The position numbers and the translations under genes were made by a program. From Burkholderiaceae bacterium (lineage in GTDB: Bacteria; Pseudomonadota; Gammaproteobacteria; Burkholderiales; Burkholderiaceae_E), in NCBI GenBank assembly GCA_023258775.1, contig JALQWJ010000069.1, forward strand, positions 1 through 7,398: 7,398 nt of DNA, given 5' to 3'. Below the pieces are notes generated by a model. It searched no databases. It had not been told where the DNA came from and saw only the letters and a program-made list of their open reading frames with translations. Of this stretch, positions 1-7,398 are shown piece by piece (position 1 is the stretch's first letter; each line of letters opens with the position of its first letter).

Positions 1-34
1 CGACGATCCTGCGGGTGACGTCGTTGCGGTCCAT
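1..34 (-). CDS. Start of an unidentified gene (partial, cut by window edge)
   Basis: On the minus strand an ATG at 34-32 opens a frame reading MDRNDVTRRIV before the window ends. A purine-rich GAGGAG lies ten bases upstream, and the preceding PKD-protein stop is 32 bases away, so the arrangement looks like two consecutive genes of one operon. Eleven residues are far too few to name a product. The GC-rich codons match the PKD gene beside it and not the genes beyond position 440, so it probably belongs to the same foreign (actinobacterial-looking) block. Confidence 0.4.
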   Translation of the reverse strand, partial: MDRNDVTRRIV

Positions 35-44
35 CTCGTTCGTG

Positions 45-50
45 CTCCTC
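45..50 (-). promoter_or_regulatory. Ribosome binding site for the edge gene
   Basis: GAGGAG on the minus strand, ten bases before the ATG at 34. It is a strong Shine-Dalgarno match and the main reason for accepting that the short partial frame is a real start. Confidence 0.4.
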
Positions 51-66
51 GGGGGTTGGGGTTCGG

Positions 67-438
67 TCACCTGACCGCGTGCAGCATCGGCATCGCGACG
101 GCCGGCGCCACGTCGGGGATCGACCCGTCGGCGTCGGCCGAGGCCGCGGAGCTGAAGTTCACGACCAGGGGCCGGGCGCCGAACTCCGGCGTGGCGTTGA
201 CCGCGGCGGTCGGCCGCTGGTTGGCGATGACGGTGATGGTCCGGGTGGCGACCGCTGTCGCCCCGTTGTCGTCGGTCACGGTGAGGACGGCGATGAACGT
301 CCCGGCCGACGCGTAGGCGTGCGACGGGTTCGCCGAGGTCGACGTCGAGCCGTCGCCGAAGTCCCACAGGTAGGTCACCGTGCCGTCCGAGTCACCGGAC
401 CCGACCGAGGAGAACGACACCGGGAGGCCGACCCGCAG
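67..438 (-). CDS. PKD-domain surface protein, C-terminal part (5' end lost at the joint)
   Basis: The minus-strand frame encodes an immunoglobulin-like PKD domain: a DSDG turn, the hallmark WDFGDG motif, an HAYASAGTF strand and a VTDDNGA strand. A linker (NQRPTAAV) leads into a second PKD repeat (PEFGARPLVVNFSS, SADADGS). PKD domains mediate protein or carbohydrate contacts in extracellular proteins, so this is probably secreted or surface-bound; any signal peptide is missing. The codon at 420 sometimes read as a start is GTG, more simply an internal valine: PKD-like sequence continues upstream (RVGLPVSF) to about 438 and meets an in-frame stop only beyond the joint. The second repeat ends oddly: after DGSI, where WDFGDG should follow, the frame gives PDVAPAVAMPMLHAVR and stops. 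High GC suggests an actinobacterial source. The specific function is unknown. Confidence 0.65.
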   Translation of the reverse strand: MRVGLPVSFSSVGSGDSDGTVTYLWDFGDGSTSTSANPSHAYASAGTFIAVLTVTDDNGATAVATRTITVIANQRPTAAVNATPEFGARPLVVNFSSAASADADGSIPDVAPAVAMPMLHAVR

Positions 439-442
439 TTTT
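424..442. other. Abrupt junction between two unrelated sequences (probable assembly chimera)
   Basis: Left of this interval the DNA is GC-rich and codes for a PKD protein on the minus strand. Right of it the DNA is AT-richer and codes for a CobW C-terminus on the plus strand. Both proteins are cut within a domain or close to one, and both readings stay plausible across GACCCGCAG (430-438), which gives DPQ in the CobW frame and LRV in the PKD frame. Such shared bases at the joint are typical of misassembly or chimeric reads. A real rearrangement is possible but less likely. No insertion-sequence end, tRNA or target duplication is visible here. Confidence 0.75.
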
Positions 443-765
443 TAGAAACCGATGAGCATGATCATGATGAGGATGTCAGCTCGTTTGTTTTTCGCTCTAA
501 TAAGCCTTTTGACCCAGGTAAGCTTGAGGATTTCCTATCCGGTCTGATTCAGGTATACGGCCAGGATATGTTGCGCTACAAAGGCGTGCTCTACATGAAG
601 GGAAGCGACCGCCAGACGGTTTTCCAAGGCGTCCACCAAATGATGGGTGCTGACCAGGGCCGCAAGTGGCAGGCGGGCGAAAAACCCTCCAATAAGATGG
701 TGTTCATCGGCCGAAAACTGCCCAAAGACCTCTTTATGAAGGGTTTGCAGCAATGCTTGGCCTAA
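430..765 (+). CDS. CobW/COG0523-family GTPase (zinc metallochaperone type), C-terminal fragment
   Basis: The frame ending in TAA at 763-765 gives about 110 residues of a CobW C-terminal domain: FVFRSNKPFDPGKLEDFL, then MLRYKGVLYMKG, VFQGVHQMMG, KPSNKMVFIGRKLP and DLFMKGLQQCLA. Just inside it is the acidic, histidine-containing linker DEHDHDED (bases 451-474), which in this family joins the GTPase domain to the C-terminal domain and is thought to bind metal. The N-terminal GTPase domain, with Walker A, the CxCC metal motif and NKxD, should be some 250 residues long and is absent because the sequence switches at about 430. An open frame runs on upstream to about 79, but that part is the reverse side of the PKD gene and is not CobW sequence. 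Family members deliver zinc to, or maintain, metalloenzymes under zinc limitation. The substrate here cannot be decided. dksA follows 111 bases later in the same direction. Confidence 0.85.
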   Translation, partial: DPQFLETDEHDHDEDVSSFVFRSNKPFDPGKLEDFLSGLIQVYGQDMLRYKGVLYMKGSDRQTVFQGVHQMMGADQGRKWQAGEKPSNKMVFIGRKLPKDLFMKGLQQCLA

Positions 766-876
766 GTTCCAAGGCTGCCAGGCCCAGTCATCTTCGCTTT
801 TTTGCCTTGCATCGGCGCTGTTTGAATGCCTTTGCATGCCCTCTAACCCTTTTCCTGTTGGAAGTACCACGACGCC

Positions 877-1374
877 ATGGCTACGAAGACCTCAAGTAGT
901 AAACCTGTCGCTGCGCAGGCTGAGTCCACTGGCAAGCCCGCTCCCAAGAGCGCCAAGGCCTCTGCCTCGATTAACAATGAAGCCGAGTTGTTGTCGATGT
1001 CCGAAGACGACTACATGAACGCTGCCCAACTCGCTTTTTTCAAACAACGTCTGCAACAGGTTGAGCGAGAGCTCTTGCAAAATGCAGGCGAAACGACCGA
1101 GCACTTGCGTGAAACCGTGATCGTGCCCGACCCTGCGGATCGGGCGACGATTGAAGAGGAGCATGCCCTTGAGCTACGCACCCGAGATCGTGAGCGCAAG
1201 CTCTTAAAGAAAGTGCAGCAAGCGATCAATCGTATCGACGCGGGCGAATACGGTTGGTGTGAAGAGACGGGCGAACCGATCGGCTTGCAGCGTTTACTGG
1301 CCCGACCAACGGCGACCCTATCGCTTGAAGCGCAACAGCGGCGCGAGTTAAGGCAAAAGCTTTATGGGGACTGA
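877..1374 (+). CDS. dksA: RNA polymerase-binding transcription factor DksA (single-cysteine form)
   Basis: This 165-residue TraR/DksA protein binds the secondary channel of RNA polymerase and, with ppGpp, redirects transcription in the stringent response. A poorly conserved Ala/Lys/Ser-rich leader (1-32) precedes the long coiled coil. The functional tip DPADRA (85-90) keeps both aspartates and the alanine. The C-terminal globular part reads [22 protein letters not shown]. The four-cysteine zinc site of E. coli DksA is reduced to C128: the other positions are T131, S149 and A152. This matches the zinc-independent DksA known in many alpha- and betaproteobacteria and in Pseudomonas DksA2. The start is ATG 877 with GGAAG at 860-864, a rather long 12-base spacing. 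The 111-base gap after cobW holds no convincing terminator or consensus promoter; TTGAAT at 822-827 is the best -35 candidate but has a poor -10 partner. The end overlaps hslV by 11 bases. Confidence 0.95.
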   Translation: MATKTSSSKPVAAQAESTGKPAPKSAKASASINNEAELLSMSEDDYMNAAQLAFFKQRLQQVERELLQNAGETTEHLRETVIVPDPADRATIEEEHALELRTRDRERKLLKKVQQAINRIDAGEYGWCEETGEPIGLQRLLARPTATLSLEAQQRRELRQKLYGD

Positions 1375-1902
1375 GTCCTTTCACGGTACAACCATCCTAA
1401 GTGCGCGGCGGGGTAAAAGCGTCGCATTGGGTGGCGATGGCCAGGTCACCCTCGGTTCGATCGTGGTAAAAGCTTCGGCCCGAAAAGTACGTCGCTTGCA
1501 CCACGGCAAAGTACTTGCGGGTTTTGCAGGTGGTACCGCCGATGCTTTCACGCTGTTTGAACGCTTTGAGGGGAAGCTTGAAAAGCACTCGGGCTTATTG
1601 CTACGTGCAGCGGTTGAACTTGCCAAAGACTGGCGAACCGATCGTGGTTTGAGAAGGCTTGAGGCTATGCTCGCCGTCGCCGATCAGGACCACTCGCTCA
1701 TCATCACTGGTCAAGGCGACGTGCTTGAGCCTGAGGACGGGTTGGTGGCAATTGGCTCGGGGGGAGCATTTGCGCAGGCAGCGGCAAAAGCGTTGCTCAA
1801 ACACAGCGATTTGTCCCCAGAAGCCATGGTCCGCGAATCCTTAGGCATAGCCGCATCGATTTGTGTTTACACCAACGAAAATCTTGTGATTGAAACACTG
1901 CC

Positions 1903-1906
<4 letters not shown>
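1364..1906 (+). CDS. hslV: ATP-dependent protease proteolytic subunit HslV (ClpQ)
   Basis: HslV is the threonine peptidase of the cytoplasmic HslVU complex, a bacterial relative of the proteasome beta subunit. It forms a double ring of hexamers and is activated by HslU. The 180-residue product begins MGTESFHG followed by TTILS. By analogy, Thr9 becomes the N-terminal nucleophile after removal of an eight-residue propeptide. Conserved stretches include [54 protein letters not shown] and AIGSGGAFA, the last near the sodium and active-site region. Length is normal for the family. ATG 1364 is the only sensible start before the catalytic threonine. It lies inside the last 11 bases of dksA with TAAGG (1349-1353) ten bases upstream, so translation is probably coupled to dksA. 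Its stop overlaps the hslU start. Confidence 0.97.
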
Positions 1907-4202
<2,296 letters not shown>

Positions 4203-4266
4203 GTTTGACGCCACTGCGCGGCGCGATCCCCTAGCGAAGCCAGCACGGCAATAAGCGATAAGCATC

Positions 4267-5007
4267 ATGGCAGCCCTGAAGCGACAAGCGATGTCGCGGC
4301 TCAAAGCTCGTCGAGGTCCGGTCTGGCTGCTTGACCTTGACAACACCTTGCATGATGCAGGCACCCACATCATGCCAAGAGTGAATCACGAAATGACAGC
4401 CTGGGTTGCCAGGCATCTTGCTCTTGACGATCAAGAGGCCTCGCGCCTGCGGGTTGCCTATTGGAAGCGCTACGGGGCAACGCTGCTTGGCATGATTGAG
4501 CACCATGCCATCAACCCTCATGCGTTTTTGCAAGATACTCATCCCTTACCTGATTTGCTGGCGAAGGTTCGTCCGCACAAGGCTTTACAAAACAGCTTGC
4601 GGCGATTGAAGGGTTCGAAGCTGATTCTTACCAATGCGCCACGTCACTACGCTGAGGCGGTCTTACATAAGGCCGGCTTGGATGCCTTGGTTGAACAGGT
4701 TATTTGTATCGAGGACATGTGCTTTGCAGGGCAGTTTCGTCCCAAACCATCGGTGGCGATGCTCAAGATGCTTTGCGCAAGGCTTGGTGTGTCAAGCAAG
4801 CAGTGCCTTCTGGTAGAAGACAGCGTGGAGAATTTGCGCGCAGCGCGAGTCCTCGGGATGCGAACCGTGCTGGTCTTAGAGCACGGCTGGCGAGGGCGCC
4901 CTCGGAGCGCCTATGCCGGCAGCGCAAGATTGGTCAGGTATCAAGTCCATAGCGCAAGGCAATTGACTCGTTTATTGACGACGCAAAGTCAAGGTTTGTC
5001 ACGCTGA
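4267..5007 (+). CDS. HAD-superfamily hydrolase, probable pyrimidine 5'-nucleotidase
   Basis: The 246-residue protein shows the full set of haloacid dehalogenase phosphatase motifs: DLDNTL (D23 nucleophile, D25 acid/base), LTNAPR (T122, motif II), RPKP (K160, motif III) and VEDSVENL (D185 and N189 region, motif IV). The sequence between motifs I and II, with the MIEHH and HPLPDLL stretches, resembles the SDT1-like pyrimidine 5'-nucleotidase subgroup, which dephosphorylates UMP, CMP and related or damaged nucleotides. The exact substrate is inference. It follows argB by 64 bases on the same strand, an arrangement I recall as common in Burkholderiales, where slmA usually comes next; here slmA is absent and a convergent moeB follows instead. 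A second ATG at 4291 (residue 9) is an alternative start, because neither ATG has a strong ribosome binding site and the family core begins only at about residue 17. Its last nine bases overlap moeB. Confidence 0.85.
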   Translation: MAALKRQAMSRLKARRGPVWLLDLDNTLHDAGTHIMPRVNHEMTAWVARHLALDDQEASRLRVAYWKRYGATLLGMIEHHAINPHAFLQDTHPLPDLLAKVRPHKALQNSLRRLKGSKLILTNAPRHYAEAVLHKAGLDALVEQVICIEDMCFAGQFRPKPSVAMLKMLCARLGVSSKQCLLVEDSVENLRAARVLGMRTVLVLEHGWRGRPRSAYAGSARLVRYQVHSARQLTRLLTTQSQGLSR

Positions 5008-5802
5008 AGCGCCCGAGCCCGCGTCCAAGCCCAGACGCGCACAAACCGCACAATCAGGATCTTGTTGAATCCGCATGCTGCTTGTCGACATATTTCGCCC
5101 GTCGATCATAAGTAAGACCTGTTGCAGGCTTTGCCTTAAGAGCACACGAATCGCAAGCCCTGCTTGCATACAGCCAACCATGCCGGTTAAGGGAGAGAAA
5201 ACACCCATCGTGGCACAGGCAACCTCCGTTGGCGTTTGGTCGAGCGGGAAGACACAGTGATAGCAGGCCCAATTACTTTGGGCTGAGGCAAAGCCCGATT
5301 CCTTTTGCGGTTTAAGATTGAGCACCATACATTGCCCGTCAAGACCGATTGCGGCCGCGCTCACTAAAGGTACCCCAGAGCTCACGCATGCCCGGTTAAC
5401 CGCATGGCGGGTTTGAAAGTTGTCGCTACAATCGAGCACCAGATCCACCGAAGCAACCGCTTGTTCTAGCGCCGCACCTTCCAGCTTTTGCTCGATCAGT
5501 TCATAGTTAGGGTCGGGATTGAGGGCTTGCAGGCTCTGTTGGGCTGAAAGCACTTTAAGCATGCCAACACTGCGACTCTGGTGAACAATTTGTCGTTGCA
5601 AATTGGTCAGATCAACATGGTCGCCGTCTGCAAGCGTCATGCTACCTACCCCTGCTGCTGCCAAATACATCGCAGCTGGTGAGCCCAAACCACCAAGTCC
5701 TAGAATTAAGACCCGAGCGGCAAGTAGTCGCTCCTGCCCCTCAATGCCCACTGCATCAAGCAGCAGATGGCGGGCGTAGCGCTGTAGTTGGGCGTCGTTC
5801 AA
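4999..5802 (-). CDS. moeB: MoeB/ThiF-family sulfur-carrier protein adenylyltransferase
   Basis: This E1-like cytoplasmic enzyme uses ATP to adenylate the C-terminal glycine of a ubiquitin-like sulfur carrier (MoaD for molybdopterin, ThiS for thiazole). The 267-residue protein starts RYARHLLL and has the nucleotide-binding loop GLGGLGSP (35-42), DHVDLTNLQRQ (61-71) with arginine R70, K83, and DCSDNFQTR (124-132) with the magnesium-binding aspartate. A four-cysteine zinc site is formed by CYHC (C180, C183) and CAVC (C251, C254). C196 in EVACATMGV corresponds to the thioester or persulfide cysteine of ThiF. There is no rhodanese domain, unlike eukaryotic MOCS3 or Uba4. MoeB and ThiF cannot be separated from this sequence alone. 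The start is TTG at 5802: the ctpA stop lies in the same frame 21 bases upstream with no ATG or GTG between, and the family N-terminus aligns with MNDAQLQRYARH. No clear Shine-Dalgarno is present, so coupling to ctpA is likely. Confidence 0.92.
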   Translation of the reverse strand: MNDAQLQRYARHLLLDAVGIEGQERLLAARVLILGLGGLGSPAAMYLAAAGVGSMTLADGDHVDLTNLQRQIVHQSRSVGMLKVLSAQQSLQALNPDPNYELIEQKLEGAALEQAVASVDLVLDCSDNFQTRHAVNRACVSSGVPLVSAAAIGLDGQCMVLNLKPQKESGFASAQSNWACYHCVFPLDQTPTEVACATMGVFSPLTGMVGCMQAGLAIRVLLRQSLQQVLLMIDGRNMSTSSMRIQQDPDCAVCARLGLDAGSGASA

Positions 5803-5823
5803 GTGTGGCGTGTGCGGGATGCC

Positions 5824-7356
5824 TTAATCGACGATGCGATCGCTGCGAGCCGCAGCGGTTTGGGTGCTTGCCGGTTTGGCCACTGGGCGGCCCTTCAGAT
5901 GATTCATTGCCTGCTGTAACTGCCAATCCTCAGGACTGCCGAAGACAACTGGTTTTCGATTGCGAAGTCGCTCATTAATTTGCTCAGCGGTCAGCGATTT
6001 ACCCCGTTCTGCAGCCGCCGAGTCTTCGCCGCTTCTGCGTTCAGTCTGGGTTGAACCACCGCTGCTGCCTTGGGTTGGACCGCCTGAACCCGGCTTGTTG
6101 GCATCACCCAAATGCCCTTTAAGGTCGGCTTCACGCACTCGCAAATGACTCAAATCACCATCGGCATATTCATCGACCAAAATATCAGGGGTAATTCCCT
6201 TGGCTTGAATTGATCGGCCACTTGGCGTGTAGTAGCGCGCGGTTGTGAGCTTGATGGCGGTGGTTGACGAAAGCGGCAAAATGGTTTGAACCGATCCCTT
6301 GCCAAAGGTTTGGGTGCCGATGATGGTTGCCCGCTTATGGTCTTGAAGTGCGCCAGCGACGATTTCGGAGGCCGATGCCGAACCGGCGTTGACCAAAACC
6401 ACCATCGGTACGCTTTTGTAAACAGCAGGAAGCTGACCGATCGGATCGTCACCGTGTCTTGCATAGTCATTGGGATCGGCGTTGTAGCGGCGACGCGCGT
6501 CGGCGTTGCGACCATCGGTGCTTGTGACCAAGACTTTGGGCGGTAGGAATGCAGCCGAAACACCGAGCGCGCCCTGGAGTAATCCACCTGGGTCATTGCG
6601 CAGATCGAGGACCAATCCCTTCAGCGGTCCTTGGCTTGCGAGTTGATCGAGATGCTTGGCAAGTGATGGCAGGGTTTGTTCCTGAAACTGGGTGATGCGG
6701 GTATAGGCAAAGCCGGGTTCAATCATTTTTGACCGCACCGATTGCACTTTAATGACCGCGCGCTCAAGCGTGAAAACTCGCGGCGCCGGCTCACCTTTTC
6801 GGCTAACAGTGATTGTCAGGCTTGTTCCGGGCTTGCCACGCATGAGTTCAACTGCCTCGGTCGTGGAAATGCCCTTGGCGGGTCGCTCGCCTATCTTGAC
6901 AATCAAATCTGCAGCGCGAATACCGGCGCGTTCGGCAGGGGTGTCTTCGATCGGCGAGATCACCTTGATAAAACCATCTTCCACGCCGATTTCAATGCCG
7001 ATACCGCCAAATTGCCCGCTGGTATTGAGTTGCATTTCCTTAAAGGCCTTCGCATCGAGAAAGGCCGAATGAGGGTCAAGACCCGAGAGCATGCCGCTGA
7101 TAGCTTCGCTGATCAGCTTCTTGTCTTCAACTGCCTCAACATAATTGCCTTTGATCGCGCCAAACACATCGGCAAACTGTCGCAACTCCTCAAGCGGTAA
7201 TGCTTGCAAAGGACTTCGGCTATCTTTTTGCGCAACCGCAGAAATGCCAAGGCTCACCAACACCCCGGCGACAGCGCCGGCACAAACCAGGGCAAAAGGC
7301 CTCATGCGCCGTGTTTTGCTAGGGGTGGCTGTCGGTTCATCGCGCATTTGATTCAT
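5824..7356 (-). CDS. ctpA: Carboxyl-terminal processing protease, S41A family (CtpA)
   Basis: This is a periplasmic serine protease that trims or degrades proteins from their C-termini; relatives act on envelope and peptidoglycan-hydrolase substrates. The 510-residue product has a basic N-terminus and a hydrophobic segment (about 20-42, ending AVAQ), either a cleavable signal peptide or a membrane anchor. The S41 N-terminal region contains SGLDPHSAFLD (91-101). A PDZ domain spans about 113-195, with FGGIGIEI as carboxylate-binding loop. The protease core follows: DLRNDPGGLL (251-260), then GSASASEI with nucleophile S328, D339, and FGKGSVQ with general base K353, matching the Ser-Lys arrangement of E. 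coli Prc. YYTPSGRSIQ (376-385) closes the core. A Gly/Ser/Thr/Gln-rich linker (about 420-450) separates a C-terminal tail containing DWQLQQAMNHLKG, which is usual in betaproteobacterial members. ATG 7356 is chosen over the ATG at 7347 because GAGGGA sits seven bases before it. moeB follows with 21 bases between. Confidence 0.96.
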   Translation of the reverse strand: MNQMRDEPTATPSKTRRMRPFALVCAGAVAGVLVSLGISAVAQKDSRSPLQALPLEELRQFADVFGAIKGNYVEAVEDKKLISEAISGMLSGLDPHSAFLDAKAFKEMQLNTSGQFGGIGIEIGVEDGFIKVISPIEDTPAERAGIRAADLIVKIGERPAKGISTTEAVELMRGKPGTSLTITVSRKGEPAPRVFTLERAVIKVQSVRSKMIEPGFAYTRITQFQEQTLPSLAKHLDQLASQGPLKGLVLDLRNDPGGLLQGALGVSAAFLPPKVLVTSTDGRNADARRRYNADPNDYARHGDDPIGQLPAVYKSVPMVVLVNAGSASASEIVAGALQDHKRATIIGTQTFGKGSVQTILPLSSTTAIKLTTARYYTPSGRSIQAKGITPDILVDEYADGDLSHLRVREADLKGHLGDANKPGSGGPTQGSSGGSTQTERRSGEDSAAAERGKSLTAEQINERLRNRKPVVFGSPEDWQLQQAMNHLKGRPVAKPASTQTAAARSDRIVD

Positions 7357-7363
7357 CGGATTA

Positions 7364-7369
7364 TCCCTC
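7364..7369 (-). promoter_or_regulatory. Ribosome binding site of ctpA
   Basis: GAGGGA on the minus strand, seven bases before the ATG at 7356. It is the clearest Shine-Dalgarno in the betaproteobacterial part and fixes the ctpA start at residue 1 instead of the methionine three codons later. Only 29 more bases of upstream sequence remain before the window edge, too little to place a promoter. Confidence 0.6.
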
Positions 7370-7398
7370 GGAGTCAGACTGCGATCCTATCAGTGTCT

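Noticed and set aside
56..316. Plus-strand 86-residue ORF in the GC-rich block
   Set aside because: It lies antisense to clear PKD motifs. Long spurious frames are expected at this GC content.
79..765. Single 228-residue plus-strand ORF spanning the left block and the CobW end
   Set aside because: Its first ~115 codons are the antisense of the PKD gene (Arg/Gly/Val-rich, no family resemblance). Only the part after about 430 is a real CobW sequence.
756..802. Possible terminator after cobW (CTTGG/CCAAG stem and a later T-run at 798-803)
   Set aside because: The stem is only five base pairs and is not adjacent to the T-run, so it is not a credible intrinsic terminator.
1324..1329. CTTGAA resembling a heat-shock sigma -35 box before hslV
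   Set aside because: No CCCCAT-like -10 follows at the right distance, and the bases are simply Leu-Glu codons of dksA.
4203..4266. GC-rich gap between argB and the HAD gene examined for a terminator, small RNA or promoter
   Set aside because: GCGCGGCGCG is self-similar but has no T-tract and forms no stable hairpin that I can support. No -35/-10 pair stands out.

Overview
Most of this window (about position 430 to the right end) is an ordinary chromosomal block of a betaproteobacterium, most likely Burkholderiales and perhaps Alcaligenaceae-like. The assignment rests on the protein sequences (single-cysteine DksA, HslVU, ArgB, MoeB, CtpA) and on the remembered gene orders cobW-dksA-hslV-hslU and ctpA-moeB. 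No database search was possible. Base composition here is moderate and starts are strongly Shine-Dalgarno-poor in places, with translational coupling instead.

The first ~430 bases are different. They are visibly GC-richer (about two thirds GC) and carry, on the minus strand, the end of a PKD-domain surface protein plus the first codons of another gene behind a strong GAGGAG ribosome binding site. This looks actinobacterial. At about 424-442 this block changes abruptly into the C-terminal part of a CobW/COG0523 GTPase on the plus strand. Neither gene is whole at the joint, and the two coding frames overlap by about nine bases. The simplest reading is a chimeric (misassembled) contig end. The left 430 bases should not be attributed to the same organism without read support.

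Layout from the joint rightwards: CobW C-terminal domain (partial, +); dksA (+), hslV (+) and hslU (+), overlapping one another by 11 and 4 bases; argB (+) 41 bases later; a HAD-family pyrimidine 5'-nucleotidase-like gene (+). The last is convergent with, and overlaps by 9 bases, moeB/thiF (-), which follows ctpA (-), whose start lies 42 bases from the right edge. There is no gene-free stretch over 300 bases, and I see no RNA gene, mobile element, CRISPR array or integration site.

Functionally, the plus-strand cluster joins metal homeostasis (CobW), stringent-response transcription control by a zinc-free DksA, and the two-part ATP-dependent protease HslVU (all active-site and motor motifs present). 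These are followed by arginine biosynthesis (N-acetylglutamate kinase) and nucleotide housekeeping. The minus-strand pair is a periplasmic carboxyl-terminal processing protease and a ubiquitin-like-protein adenylyltransferase for molybdopterin or thiazole sulfur transfer. I found no credible novel system. The points most worth checking are the chimeric joint, the interrupted PKD repeat, the zinc-less DksA next to a zinc-chaperone-type GTPase, and the TTG start of moeB.
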